This document shows positions 1 through 9,045 of a stretch of 64,000 bases of DNA, piece by piece. The position numbers and the translations under genes are program-made. Source of the stretch: Mucilaginibacter sp. (lineage in GTDB: Bacteria > Bacteroidota > Bacteroidia > Sphingobacteriales > Sphingobacteriaceae). The DNA lies in NCBI GenBank assembly GCA_031292485.1, contig JARLHA010000006.1:62001-126000 (forward strand), in the 5' to 3' direction. Positions within the stretch are counted from its first letter, which is position 1; every line of letters begins with the position of its first letter. The notes beneath the pieces are model-generated. The model was not told the DNA's origin. It ran no database searches and saw nothing but the letters and a program-made list of their open reading frames with translations.

Positions 1-737
1 TGGCTGCAAGTTTGGCCGTGTTAGAATATAAAACGCTATTGGTTGACGCCGATCCGCAGGCCAATTCAACCTCGGGCATTGGTTTCGATCCGCGCAATAT
101 AAAGGACAGTATTTACGAGTGTATCATCAATAATATTGATCCGCGTGATGCAATTCAAAAAACGGAAACACCGAACCTTGACTTGCTGCCCGCCCATATT
201 GACCTGGTGGGCGCCGAGATCGAAATGATCAACCTGGTAGATCGTGAATACAAAATGAAAGCCGTATTGGACGTTGTTAAAGACAATTACGATTTTATTA
301 TTATTGATTGTTCACCATCGCTGGGTTTAATCACCATTAACGCATTAACTGCTGCCGATTCGGTAATCATTCCCGTTCAATGCGAGTATTTTGCATTGGA
401 AGGTTTGGGTAAATTGCTCAATACCATCAAGATCGTTCAGTCGCGGCTCAACACCCATCTGGAGATCGAAGGCATCCTGCTTACGATGTACGATGTAAGG
501 CTCCGGCTATCAAACCAGGTGGTTGAAGAAGTAAGAACCCATTTTGAAGACATGGTATTTGATACCATTATACAGCGCAATACCCGCTTAAGCGAGGCCC
601 CAAGTTTTGGCATATCCGTAATTATGCACGATGCCACCAGCAAAGGCGCCATCAATTACTTAAACCTGGCCCGCGAAATTATCCGTAAAAACGGTTTGGT
701 GAAAGCTGAACCCGAAGTTAACATAGAAACAGTGTAA
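1..737 (+). CDS. parA: ParA-family chromosome partitioning ATPase (5' end cut by window)
   Basis: Deviant-Walker-A ATPase that works with ParB on origin segregation. The reading frame is open from the first full codon at position 3, and the residues before the first Met (AASLAVLEYKTLLVDADPQ) match the ParA core just after its P-loop. The N-terminal 20 or so residues with the KGGVGKT loop therefore lie outside the window and the Met at 12 is internal. Visible motifs are the VDADPQANST switch I region, the IIIDCSPSLG Walker B-like motif and the C-terminal NTRLSEAPS box. parB follows after 3 bp, so the two form an operon. Identity is secure; only the start is missing. Confidence 0.95.
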   Translation, partial: AASLAVLEYKTLLVDADPQANSTSGIGFDPRNIKDSIYECIINNIDPRDAIQKTETPNLDLLPAHIDLVGAEIEMINLVDREYKMKAVLDVVKDNYDFIIIDCSPSLGLITINALTAADSVIIPVQCEYFALEGLGKLLNTIKIVQSRLNTHLEIEGILLTMYDVRLRLSNQVVEEVRTHFEDMVFDTIIQRNTRLSEAPSFGISVIMHDATSKGAINYLNLAREIIRKNGLVKAEPEVNIETV

Positions 738-740
738 ATA

Positions 741-1643
741 ATGAGTACAGAGAAAAGAAACGCTTTGGGAAGAGGGTTAAGCGCACTGCTGAATGATTCT
801 GAAAATGTACAACAAAATAAAAGTAACGTTTCAAACGCACCTGAGGTAAATAACCCCGGTTCGGTAAATGAAATAAAATTAGCTGAAATTGAAACAAATC
901 CTTTTCAGCCACGTACCGATTTTGATGAACAGGCTTTGGCCGAACTGGCCGAGTCGATAAAATTACAGGGCCTGATACAGCCTATCACCGTTAGGCGCAT
1001 GAGCGCGCACAGTTACCAGCTCATATCAGGCGAGCGCCGGTTCCGGGCATCAAAACTTGCCGGTTTAACCCAGGTTCCTGCTTATATCCGCACGGCTAAC
1101 GACCAGCAAATGCTGGAAATGGCGCTGATTGAAAACATTCAGCGTGAAAACCTGAACGCGATAGAGGTAGCGCTCAGCTTTCAGCGGATGATTGAGGAAT
1201 GTAACCTTAAGCAGGAGGAATTGGGTGATCGCGTAAGCAAAAACAGGTCGACCGTAACCAATTACCTGCGCTTGCTAAGATTGCCCCCCGCCGTACAGGC
1301 TTCTGTACGAGACGGGCAGATCAGCATGGGCCATGCAAAAGCCTTATTAACGCTTGAAGACCCAACCCAACAAATATTTTATCACCAGCATATTATAAAG
1401 CAGGGCTTATCCGTTCGTATGACAGAAGATCTGGTGCGGAATGCGCAACGGTCGCCTGTTAAAAAGGACGATAAAAAGCCGGAGCCTGTTTCCTTCCAGG
1501 TCCAAAAGATACAGGACGACCTGGCATCGAAGTTTAGCACACGTGTTAAGCTAAAGGTGAGCAGCCAGGGAAAAGGAACCATTGAGATCCCCTTTTTATC
1601 GCAGGAAGACCTTGGCCGGATCCTCGAAATTATGGATTGGTAA
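741..1643 (+). CDS. parB: ParB/Spo0J-family partition protein (CTPase, parS-binding)
   Basis: 300 residues, normal for the family. It begins with the NALGRGLSALL signature that stimulates ParA. The ParB/Srx CTP-binding fold follows at about 45-135, with GERRFRA and ENIQREN motifs, then the helix-turn-helix parS-binding domain (about 140-215, SKNRSTVTNYLRLLRLP) and a C-terminal dimerisation segment. It lies 3 bp downstream of parA and is certainly cotranscribed with it. ParB binds parS sites and loads SMC. No parS consensus was noticed in the window, but I did not search exhaustively. Confidence 0.96.
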   Translation: MSTEKRNALGRGLSALLNDSENVQQNKSNVSNAPEVNNPGSVNEIKLAEIETNPFQPRTDFDEQALAELAESIKLQGLIQPITVRRMSAHSYQLISGERRFRASKLAGLTQVPAYIRTANDQQMLEMALIENIQRENLNAIEVALSFQRMIEECNLKQEELGDRVSKNRSTVTNYLRLLRLPPAVQASVRDGQISMGHAKALLTLEDPTQQIFYHQHIIKQGLSVRMTEDLVRNAQRSPVKKDDKKPEPVSFQVQKIQDDLASKFSTRVKLKVSSQGKGTIEIPFLSQEDLGRILEIMDW

Positions 1644-1684
1644 TATGCCTTTCGCATTTAGCGGTTGGTTTTTTAATGTAAAAC

Positions 1685-2374
1685 ATGCTTAAACATTTGT
1701 CAGTTGTTTGCTTTTTAGCGCTGTTTGCTTTTAGTGCAATGGCTCAAAAACCAGATACCATATCAAAAGCCGCCAAAAAAGCAGGCAGTAAGGATACCTT
1801 AATTTCAACGCGGCAGGACACGATTGCCGAAAAGGATCATTTTCGTAAAATAAAAAAAGAAAAGGTTTTCCATCCGGATAGCGCCCATAGCCCGCATTTG
1901 GCTGTCATGCATTCATTAATGGTGCCGGGCTGGGGGCAGGTTTATAATCACCAATGGTGGAAGGTACCTGTTATTTATGGAGTACTTGGCCTTTTTGTTG
2001 ATGCGATTGTTTTTAATAACACCTACTACAAGGAGTTTTTAGCCTTATCAAAATACAGGGAATTTGGCACAACACCCCAACCGGGGGATAAATATTATGC
2101 CCAGGCAATTTTATATTCACAGCAGCCCAGCCAGGCGCTTTATGATGCCACCGATGGGTACCGGCGCAACCGTGATCTTTGCATATTAGGGTTTGTGGGC
2201 TTTTGGGGCATTAACGCTATCGATGCATATATCGATGCAAAATTTATTCACAGTTTTACGGTCGACAATAACCTGTCGATGCAGGTGAGTCCGACCATTA
2301 TTAACCAAACCTTGTTTGCTCAAAATTTATCTGGCTCAAATATTCCCGCTTTAAAAGTTACCTTTACATTTTAA
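1685..2374 (+). CDS. DUF5683 domain protein, exported/membrane
   Basis: 229 residues with an N-terminal signal peptide (about 1-20, ending AMAQK), a charged linker, then the DUF5683 core from about residue 70: a MHSLMVPGWGQVYN motif and a hydrophobic helix (VIYGVLGLFVDAIVF). This family is common in Bacteroidota, often just after parAB and before dapB and lepB, as here. Molecular function is unknown; location in the envelope is inferred from the signal peptide and hydrophobic segments. The start chosen is the first ATG, 42 bp after parB. Confidence 0.85.
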   Translation: MLKHLSVVCFLALFAFSAMAQKPDTISKAAKKAGSKDTLISTRQDTIAEKDHFRKIKKEKVFHPDSAHSPHLAVMHSLMVPGWGQVYNHQWWKVPVIYGVLGLFVDAIVFNNTYYKEFLALSKYREFGTTPQPGDKYYAQAILYSQQPSQALYDATDGYRRNRDLCILGFVGFWGINAIDAYIDAKFIHSFTVDNNLSMQVSPTIINQTLFAQNLSGSNIPALKVTFTF

Positions 2375-2430
2375 TAAAGTCATTACAAGGGAACTGAATT
2401 CCTTTACTGGCCATAAAGTATTTATTGAGG

Positions 2431-3177
2431 ATGAAGATAGCATTATTAGGGTACGGAAAAATGGGGCAGATTATTGAAAAAATCGCCACCGACCGCAAAC
2501 ACGAGATCGTATTAAAAATTGATTACAACAATTTAAACGAACTAACCCCCGAAAACCTTGCCAAAGCTGATGTCGCCATTGAATTCAGCACGCCGGGAAC
2601 TGTATTAGGTAATATAAAACAATGCTTTAATGCCGGGACACCTATCGTAGTAGGTACTACCGGTTGGTACAACCAATTACCACAGGTAAAAGAGATATGC
2701 GAAGATGGCGGCCATACGTTGCTTTATGCCTCTAATTTCAGTATCGGCGTGAATGTGTTTTTTCACGTAAACAAGGTTTTGGCAAAGCTGATGAACAATT
2801 ACCCTTATTATGATGTTCAGGTTGAGGAAATCCATCACACACAAAAATTGGATTCACCAAGCGGAACCGGTATAACTATTGCTGAGGGTATTATCGAAAA
2901 TCTCGACCGGAAAAAAGAATGGGTGAATATACTTACCACTGACGGAGACGAAACTGCGGTTGATAGTGTTACCGCCGACCAATTGCTGATAGAATCTTTT
3001 AGGATCGACAGCGTACCGGGCACCCATACGGTGCTTTATGATTCGGAAGTTGATACGATTGAATTTAAGCATACAGCGCACAACCGCAACGGTTTCGCCT
3101 TAGGAGCTGTAATGGCCGCAGAATGGGTGAGCGATAAAAAAGGTTTTCATTCCATTGAAGACATGTTTTATTTTTAG
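2431..3177 (+). CDS. dapB: 4-hydroxy-tetrahydrodipicolinate reductase
   Basis: Lysine/diaminopimelate pathway enzyme reducing 4-hydroxy-tetrahydrodipicolinate with NAD(P)H. The N-terminal Rossmann motif GYGKMG, the IEFSTPG and GTTGW segments, and the catalytic EIHHTQKLDSPSGT motif are all present. At 248 residues it is slightly short, as usual for the Bacteroidota form. I chose the ATG at 2431; an in-frame TTG two codons upstream (2425) is a poorer start. It sits between the DUF5683 gene and lepB, an arrangement I know from related genomes. Confidence 0.95.
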   Translation: MKIALLGYGKMGQIIEKIATDRKHEIVLKIDYNNLNELTPENLAKADVAIEFSTPGTVLGNIKQCFNAGTPIVVGTTGWYNQLPQVKEICEDGGHTLLYASNFSIGVNVFFHVNKVLAKLMNNYPYYDVQVEEIHHTQKLDSPSGTGITIAEGIIENLDRKKEWVNILTTDGDETAVDSVTADQLLIESFRIDSVPGTHTVLYDSEVDTIEFKHTAHNRNGFALGAVMAAEWVSDKKGFHSIEDMFYF

Positions 3178-3260
3178 AGTCAAGAGCCAGGAATCAAGAG
3201 TCAAGACAAAAAGAAGCGCATAAAATTCATGAATTTCTATCTTGACTCCTGGTTCTTTTA
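3178..3260. repeat. Intergenic inverted repeat, word 'tcaagagccaggaatcaag'
   Basis: Directly after the dapB stop the words gagtcaagagccaggaatc and agagtcaagac are followed about 35 bp later by their approximate reverse complement, cttgactcctggttctttt. The RNA would fold into a long imperfect hairpin. The same word family recurs at 51971-52033. No coding potential is seen. It may serve as a transcription terminator or be a REP-like mobile palindrome. Confidence 0.6.
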
Positions 3261-3287
3261 TTCATAAATAATTACCAATATTGCAAA

Positions 3288-4418
3288 ATGAACTGGAAAT
3301 TCTGGAATAGAAAGAAAAAAGACAACCCAAATAAGAAAAAGAAAAGCGCCACCCGCGAGTGGGTCGACGCAATAGTTTTCGCGGTAATTGCAGCTACGCT
3401 TATCCGTACTTTTTTTATCGAGGCGTATGTGATCCCAACGCCTTCGATGGAGCGCTCGCTGCTTGTTGGCGATTTTTTATTTGTGAGCAAGGTTAATTAT
3501 GGCGCACGCACGCCCATGACACCAATCGCTTTCCCTTTTGCGCACCATACGATGCCGGTAACCGGCACCAAGGCCTATTGGGATGGATGGGAGCTGGGGT
3601 ACCACCGCTTACCCGGCTTTAGCAGCGTGAAACGGGGTGATGTAGTCGTGTTTAACTACCCCGCCGATACGATTAATAACCGCCCGGTGGATAAACGCGA
3701 AAATTATATTAAACGTTGCCAGGGTATATCAGGTGATACGGTTAGCGTTGTGAACGGGCAGGTATTTGTGAACGGCAAAGCCGCCAACGATCCGCCGGGA
3801 GAACAGATGGAGTATACCTACAAAACAACCGGCGAAGATGTAAACCCTCAAATCCTGGACGAATTGCATGTTCAGACTTATGAAGGGCACCAATACCCGG
3901 CCATGACCCAGGAAGCGGCCAATACATTAAAAGGATATTCAAACGTAAAAGAGCTGGCACCCGTTATATCACAAAAAGGATCTTCTGAGGATGTTTTTCC
4001 AAGGGGAGGCACCAGTGTAATCGATGTAAAACTGACAAAAAATTTACCCGATTATCATTGGAGCGTCGACAACTACGGCCCGATCATCATACCCAAAAAG
4101 GGGTGGACCGTTAAACTGGACAGCATGACTTTCCCTATCTACGAACGTGCTATTAAGGTTTATGAAAACAATAAACTGGAAGTGAAGGGTACCGATATCT
4201 ATATCAACGGCGTAAAAACCGACAACTATACGTTTAAGATGAATTACTACTGGATGATGGGCGACAATCGCCATGATTCGGAAGATTCGCGCTACTGGGG
4301 CTTTGTTCCCGAGGACCATATTGTGGGCAAAGCATTGTTTGTGTGGATGAGCTGGGATGATAACGCTTCATTCTTCCATAAAATACGCTGGAGCAGGCTG
4401 TTTATGGGAATACATTAA
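3288..4418 (+). CDS. lepB: Signal peptidase I (S26)
   Basis: Membrane serine protease that removes signal peptides. One N-terminal transmembrane helix (about 26-43) follows a Lys-rich cytoplasmic tail. The nucleophile Ser is residue 53 in PTPSMERSLL and the general-base Lys is residue 142 in YIKRCQGISGD. The C-terminal box GDNRHDSEDSRYWGFVP is intact. At 376 residues it is longer than the E. coli enzyme because of an insertion of roughly 120 residues between the Lys box and the C-terminal box, as usual in Bacteroidota. A close paralogue lies downstream at 4929. Confidence 0.95.
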   Translation: MNWKFWNRKKKDNPNKKKKSATREWVDAIVFAVIAATLIRTFFIEAYVIPTPSMERSLLVGDFLFVSKVNYGARTPMTPIAFPFAHHTMPVTGTKAYWDGWELGYHRLPGFSSVKRGDVVVFNYPADTINNRPVDKRENYIKRCQGISGDTVSVVNGQVFVNGKAANDPPGEQMEYTYKTTGEDVNPQILDELHVQTYEGHQYPAMTQEAANTLKGYSNVKELAPVISQKGSSEDVFPRGGTSVIDVKLTKNLPDYHWSVDNYGPIIIPKKGWTVKLDSMTFPIYERAIKVYENNKLEVKGTDIYINGVKTDNYTFKMNYYWMMGDNRHDSEDSRYWGFVPEDHIVGKALFVWMSWDDNASFFHKIRWSRLFMGIH

Positions 4419-4662
4419 TTTCGAATTTCGGAATTTCGATTTCGGAATTAAAAGTGTTGGTTCATGAAGTTGATGAAGAGAATGTTTGATGAATTTGAGA
4501 ACGGTAAATTTAATAGCTATTTTATTGAATTTAATCAATTTGAGGGCTCTATAATGAATTATTCGGGTGATCACATAATATGAACCGGCAATTCTTGAAT
4601 TGCTGAGAAAATATCCCGTTAGGGATAACCCCTTTGTAGAAAAAATTAGAATAGATATAATT
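4419..4662. other. Gene-free spacer with degenerate repeats
   Basis: No convincing gene. It begins with a run of cgaatttcggaatttcg-like words directly after lepB. At 4615-4643 it carries the word gataacccctttgtagaaaaa, which also occurs twice in the tandem array at the right end of the window (63470-63492 and 63780-63803). The 84-codon open frame at 4600-4854 runs across this word and the following MITE and has no family resemblance, so I do not call it. Confidence 0.6.
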
Positions 4663-4863
4663 GAGGTTGTCTCAAAAGTCGGTTTTATAAAAAGCTTACC
4701 AAATAATATTTGCTTCTGTGCTCTTTGCGTTCTTGTCTCCGTGACCGCTGTGGTTAAATTTCACCACGGAGGGCGCGAAGAAGACACAGAGAGGCGCAGA
4801 GTTTTTATAGCGCAAAATATAATTTTGTATAACCCTTCTTTATTTCACTTTTGAGACAGCCTC
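4663..4863. mobile_element. MITE-like element, 17-bp terminal inverted repeats
   Basis: The ends gaggttgtctcaaaagt (4663-4679) and acttttgagacagcctc (4847-4863) are inverted copies with one mismatch, enclosing 201 bp without a transposase. GAGGCTGTCTCAAAAG-type ends are, as I remember them, typical of IS1182/IS4-type elements in Bacteroidota, so this is probably a non-autonomous derivative. The interior holds another imperfect hairpin built from ctctgtg/cacagag and ccacgg words. No clear target-site duplication could be read. Confidence 0.65.
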
Positions 4864-4928
4864 ATAGAATTCGGTCACACGTACAAAGCATCATTGAACT
4901 ACCTGATCTAACCTAATCAACTAACAAA

Positions 4929-6398
4929 ATGCAAATTGGCAGCTACATCGGCATACTCATTTTTGCCTCTCCAATTCTCCTGCTTGCACTTGCCGGGTAT
5001 TGGAAATTGTTCCAAAAAGCCGGGCATAGAGGGTGGGAAGCATTAATTCCTTTTTATTCCAGCTATGTTATGCTGAAGGTGAGCGGGCGGCCTGCATGGT
5101 GGCTGATCTGGCTTTTTCTGCCATTGGCCAGCACTATTGTCGGGGCCGGTATCCTGGTTGATTTTATCAAGTGTTATGGAAAATATACAGCAAAGGACCG
5201 TGCCAAAGCAATACTTTTAGGTTTTATTTACCTGCCTAAGTGGGGATTTGAAGCAAAGACGACCTATCTGGGCCCTTCAGCTTCTCCGGCCTTCAGAAAG
5301 GCAAATCCCAAAAGTATAAAGGTTTCTTCTGTGATCGCCTGGAGCCAGGCCTTGTTTTTTGCCGTAGTAACGGCCCTGCTGATCCGGACATTTTTTATCG
5401 AGGCATATGTGATCCCAACAGCCTCAATGGAAAGAACGCTGTTGGTGGGCGACCATATTTTTGTAAGCAAATTAAATTACGGGGCAAGGATCCCGATGAC
5501 ACCTGTCAGTTTCCCCTTCGCCAATCATACCCTGCCAAATACTAATTTTAAATCCTATTGGGACGGCTGGGAGCTGCCATATTTCAGGTTGCCTGGTTAC
5601 AGCCATATAAAACTGGGTGATGTAATTGTATTTAATTACCCGCAGGATACGATGGACAACCGCCCGGCAGACAAAAAAGAATTTTATATAAAACGTTGTG
5701 TGGGCATCGCCGGTGATACGGTAAGTATGGTTAATGACCAGGTTTATATAAATAGCAAACCGGAAAAAAATCCAATTGATGAACAAGTGGAATATAGCTA
5801 TAAGACATTGGGCGGTGATGTTAACCCTGATTTATTGGAGCAATTGCATGTGATTACCTATGAAGGGCATACGTACCCGTCCATGACCAAAGCGGTGGCC
5901 GAAAAATTAAAAACATATTCCAATATAAAATCTGTCCAACCCGTTTTTTCGCCTAAGGGTGTTTCAGAAGACGTTTTTCCGCGAAGCAGTGTGAGTTCAA
6001 TCCATTTTGTGCTAACTAAAACCATGCCGGATTACCATTGGAACGTGGACAATTTCGGACCCATCATCATTCCAAAAAAGGGTTGGACGGTTAAGCTGGA
6101 TAGCATGACCTTTCCGCTTTATGAGCGGGCGATTGAAGTTTATGAGCGCAACAAGCTGGAAGTTAAGGGAACTGATATTTTTATCAACAGCAAAAAAACG
6201 AACGCCTATACCTTTAAAATGAATTATTATTGGGTTTTAGGCGATAACCGCCACGATTCGGAAGATTCCCGTTACTGGGGTTTTGTGCCCGAGGATCATA
6301 TATCAGGTAAAGCTTTATTTATTTATATGAGTTGGGATAGTGAAGCGCCTTTGTTTAAAAAAATAAGGTGGGACAGGTTTTTGAGGGGAATAAATTAG
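4929..6398 (+). CDS. Signal peptidase I with N-terminal DUF5684-like membrane domain
   Basis: 489 residues. The C-terminal 350 residues are strongly similar to the preceding LepB: transmembrane helix about 138-155, nucleophile Ser166 in PTASMERTLL, the YIKRCVGIAGD Lys box and the GDNRHDSEDSRYWGFVP box, with the same internal insertion. The first 110 residues are an extra membrane module of about three helices with the pattern KLFQKAGHRGWEALIPFY, which resembles DUF5684. Both catalytic residues are present, so it should be active. Duplication followed by domain fusion is the simplest origin. The extra module may adapt substrate choice (inference). Confidence 0.9.
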   Translation: MQIGSYIGILIFASPILLLALAGYWKLFQKAGHRGWEALIPFYSSYVMLKVSGRPAWWLIWLFLPLASTIVGAGILVDFIKCYGKYTAKDRAKAILLGFIYLPKWGFEAKTTYLGPSASPAFRKANPKSIKVSSVIAWSQALFFAVVTALLIRTFFIEAYVIPTASMERTLLVGDHIFVSKLNYGARIPMTPVSFPFANHTLPNTNFKSYWDGWELPYFRLPGYSHIKLGDVIVFNYPQDTMDNRPADKKEFYIKRCVGIAGDTVSMVNDQVYINSKPEKNPIDEQVEYSYKTLGGDVNPDLLEQLHVITYEGHTYPSMTKAVAEKLKTYSNIKSVQPVFSPKGVSEDVFPRSSVSSIHFVLTKTMPDYHWNVDNFGPIIIPKKGWTVKLDSMTFPLYERAIEVYERNKLEVKGTDIFINSKKTNAYTFKMNYYWVLGDNRHDSEDSRYWGFVPEDHISGKALFIYMSWDSEAPLFKKIRWDRFLRGIN

Positions 6399-6506
6399 TT
6401 GATTAAGTGAGTGGTTGATTGAGTTGATTAGGTTGAAAATCATCCCGGCTATTTACTTGAAAGTTTGACTCAATCAACTATTCACCCAATCAACTTAATC
6501 AACCAA
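6399..6506. repeat. Intergenic repeat, word 'ttgattgagttgattagg'
   Basis: Forward words (gtggttgattgagttgatta) are followed by reverse-complement words (caatcaacttaatcaacc) about 60 bp on, giving a long imperfect hairpin between two convergent genes. The same words occur at 14580-14658 and 14885-14938. A terminator role for both converging genes is plausible. Confidence 0.6.
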
Positions 6507-7586
6507 CTAATAGGGGGACAGGCGGCAATCGAACTTTTCTGCCAATCCCAATAAATCATCCCAAACCGCATCCACAATGGGTATCCCGTTTTTTGTTCTG
6601 TCCGCTTCGGCTTCCAGTTCCGGTTCGCCGGGAATAATCACTTTTTGGTTTGGGTCGACCGTTGAGGCGGATTTGAACCGCGAGATCCAGTTATCCATGT
6701 TCGCTTTAAATTCATCCACCGGGCGGAAACCATCTACGCGCATAGCCCCTACAAAATGGCCAATACCTAAACCTACGGGATCACTTGGCGGCTCTAAGAA
6801 GGAAACAAACGGCGGCACCCATGGGCCGTAGTTGGCCCCTGATAGTACTGCCGAAAGAATATCAACCGTGGCGCTCAGGCCAAAGCCCTTGTGGCTGCCG
6901 TGCTCGCGGTCGCTGCCCAGCGGCAATAAGGAACCGCCGCTTTTTAAGGCATGCGGATCGGTAGTAATCTTGCCGTCGGCATCCTGTATCCATCCCTCCA
7001 GCACTTGCTTGCCTGATCGCTGCGCGATCTCAAGTTTCCCGTTAGCCGCAGCAGAGGTTGCCATATCTACCACTACCGGCGGATATTTTCCTGCCGGGAA
7101 AGCATAACACATCGGGTTGGTGCCCAATAGACGTTCGTTGCTAAATGTTGGAGCTACCAGTGGGCTGGCGTTCGTCATGGCGAAACCGATCATGTCTTTT
7201 TCGACCGCCATTAAGGAATGATAGCCAGCTATGCCAAAATGATTAGAATTGCGAACCGATACCCATCCCGAGCCATATTTTTCGGCCTTTTCGATAGCCA
7301 GGCGCATGGCAAAAGGAGCTACTACCAGGCCAAGGCCAGCATCGCCGTCAACCGTGGCCGTTGTGGGCGTTTGATGCACGATAGTGATATTGGGTTTGGT
7401 ATTGATGCGTTTCTTCTCCCAAAGGCGCACATAGCCTACCAGGCGGGCAACGCCGTGTGAGTCGATACCGCGAAGGTCGGCTTTTATCAACACATCCGCA
7501 GAAAGTGCAGCGTGTTCATCGCTGCAGCCCATGGCAAGGAAAATATTTTGGGTAAAAATACGCAGGGCAGATTCAGAGATTAGCAT
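6507..7586 (-). CDS. Malate/L-lactate/ureidoglycolate dehydrogenase family (Ldh2) oxidoreductase
   Basis: 359 residues with the hallmarks of the non-Rossmann Ldh2 family: the N-terminal DLRGIDSHGVARL motif with the catalytic His, VRNSNHFGIAGYH, GTNPMCYAFPAG and a DMATSAAANGKLE segment. It reduces or oxidises 2-oxo/2-hydroxy acids with NAD(P). Substrate cannot be told from sequence; malate, lactate and ureidoglycolate enzymes share these motifs. It is monocistronic, and a good Bacteroidota-type promoter precedes it (7594-7625). Confidence 0.9.
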   Translation of the reverse strand: MLISESALRIFTQNIFLAMGCSDEHAALSADVLIKADLRGIDSHGVARLVGYVRLWEKKRINTKPNITIVHQTPTTATVDGDAGLGLVVAPFAMRLAIEKAEKYGSGWVSVRNSNHFGIAGYHSLMAVEKDMIGFAMTNASPLVAPTFSNERLLGTNPMCYAFPAGKYPPVVVDMATSAAANGKLEIAQRSGKQVLEGWIQDADGKITTDPHALKSGGSLLPLGSDREHGSHKGFGLSATVDILSAVLSGANYGPWVPPFVSFLEPPSDPVGLGIGHFVGAMRVDGFRPVDEFKANMDNWISRFKSASTVDPNQKVIIPGEPELEAEADRTKNGIPIVDAVWDDLLGLAEKFDCRLSPY

Positions 7587-7593
7587 ATGCCGC

Positions 7594-7625
7594 CAAACTT
7601 ACGAAGTTTAACCCGATATTGTCAA
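7594..7625 (-). promoter_or_regulatory. Bacteroidota-type promoter for the Ldh-family gene
   Basis: Read on the minus strand there is a TTG (7625-7623), a 21-bp spacer and TAAGTTTG (7601-7594), matching the -33 TTG / -7 TAnnTTTG consensus of the primary sigma factor of this phylum. The -7 box ends 7 bp before the ATG, so the leader would be very short. The hemB promoter at 47076-47107 has the same geometry. Confidence 0.55.
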
Positions 7626-7699
7626 TTGTATAATGGTTCGCCGACTCAGCCTGTCAATGCAATAATTTTGCCTCGGTTTGTGTAAAAGAATGTTTAATA

Positions 7700-9010
7700 T
7701 TATTGATAAAAGAGCTTTCTGATTTGGTTCCCATCTGTAAAAAAAATATTTCCCGTTGCGTCAATTGCTATTCCTCCTACCAAATTATCGATAGTTGCAT
7801 CAATCGCCAGTCCATTATAGCTTATTTCATTTTTTCCAGCTATTGTAGTTACCGTAGTCTGCTCGTTTATTTTTTTAAGTAAATAGAGATCGAATACATA
7901 GATATTGCCGTTATTGTCGATACCCATAACGCCGGGATCAACAAAGCTTGCCTGTGTACCCGTGCCATCGCGTTCAATGCCATTAGCTAAAATCTGTGCA
8001 CCGGCAAAAGAAGTATAGGTAGTTAACGATGTTGTCATTTTGGCAATCTGATTGTATTCGTAATCTGCTAGCGTAATATTCCCGGCTCTATCTAAAACTA
8101 TTCCGCGGGGATCAAGGTTTTGACTAGTTGCATCGACAATGGTTGTAACCGTACCGCCCGGTGTTATTTTTCTTATAAGATTTGTTCCCCCGCGATCTAT
8201 TGCAATGATGTTTCCGGAACCATCAAATGCCCATGCAAGTATGTTATTAAATCTGGCCGCTTTACCTGTACCATCTATGGCGTTACCTATATTACTACCA
8301 GCTATGGTAGATACTGTGCCCGATGGCGTGATTTTCCTTACCAAACCGCTACCGGAATCAAAAACATATAAATTTCCGCTTAAGTCTATACATAAGGCAG
8401 AAGGGTGATTAAAGCTTGCACCTAATCCAATTCCATCAGTTGTGCCCATTGACCCGTTGCCGACAAAAGTTGTTACCAATCCCGCAGGTGTGATTTTCCG
8501 AATTAAATTATTGTGCAGATCTGCAACATATAAATTATCCGCGGGATCGACAGCAATGCCATGAGCCTGGTAAAAACTGGCCTCTGACCCAGCACCGTTA
8601 ACCGAGCCTGACGTGCTGCTGCCGGCTATTGTAGTAACAAAAGCGGCTAACTGATAAGTGAAAACCGGGCCTGTTGTCGTAGTTCCGTTCACGGTGACAG
8701 TAACAGCGCCTGTTCCAGCAGATAATGGCACTGAAGTAACCAGTTGAGTGGCGCTTGCTGAAGAAACAACGGCAGCCTTTCCATTAAAAAACACTTGGTC
8801 GTCTGATGAAGTTGCACTAAAGCCTGAACCGTTAATCGTAACGATTGTTGTATAACTACCAGTATTAACATCCAAAGAAGTAATACTGAGCGTTGGCCCG
8901 GTATTTTTTGGCGTTGGATTAGAGCCGCTTTTTGAGCACCCTAAGAACAGGCCAATGACAAGTATATGTTGGATGAATAAATGGATATATTTAAAATTAA
9001 TGAATTTCAT
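7700..9010 (-). CDS. IPT/TIG plus NHL-repeat lipoprotein
   Basis: 436 residues. An N-terminal signal sequence ends with a lipobox-like FLGC before SKSG, so a lipidated envelope protein is expected. An IPT/TIG domain spans about 38-120 (PTLSITSLDVNTGSYTTIVT). Repeated NHL-type blades follow: GIAVDPADNLYVADLHNNLIRKITP recurs in variants about six times, giving a beta-propeller. Such proteins are abundant in soil Bacteroidota; ligand and role are unknown. It is not in an obvious operon. Confidence 0.85.
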   Translation of the reverse strand: MKFINFKYIHLFIQHILVIGLFLGCSKSGSNPTPKNTGPTLSITSLDVNTGSYTTIVTINGSGFSATSSDDQVFFNGKAAVVSSASATQLVTSVPLSAGTGAVTVTVNGTTTTGPVFTYQLAAFVTTIAGSSTSGSVNGAGSEASFYQAHGIAVDPADNLYVADLHNNLIRKITPAGLVTTFVGNGSMGTTDGIGLGASFNHPSALCIDLSGNLYVFDSGSGLVRKITPSGTVSTIAGSNIGNAIDGTGKAARFNNILAWAFDGSGNIIAIDRGGTNLIRKITPGGTVTTIVDATSQNLDPRGIVLDRAGNITLADYEYNQIAKMTTSLTTYTSFAGAQILANGIERDGTGTQASFVDPGVMGIDNNGNIYVFDLYLLKKINEQTTVTTIAGKNEISYNGLAIDATIDNLVGGIAIDATGNIFFTDGNQIRKLFYQ

Positions 9011-9045
9011 TTTTGTGAAGTTGGTTTTTGATCGTGCGAATATAG

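Noticed and set aside
4600..4854. 84-codon open frame between the lepB genes
   Set aside because: It spans a dispersed repeat word and the MITE-like element, has no family resemblance, and its composition follows the inverted repeats.
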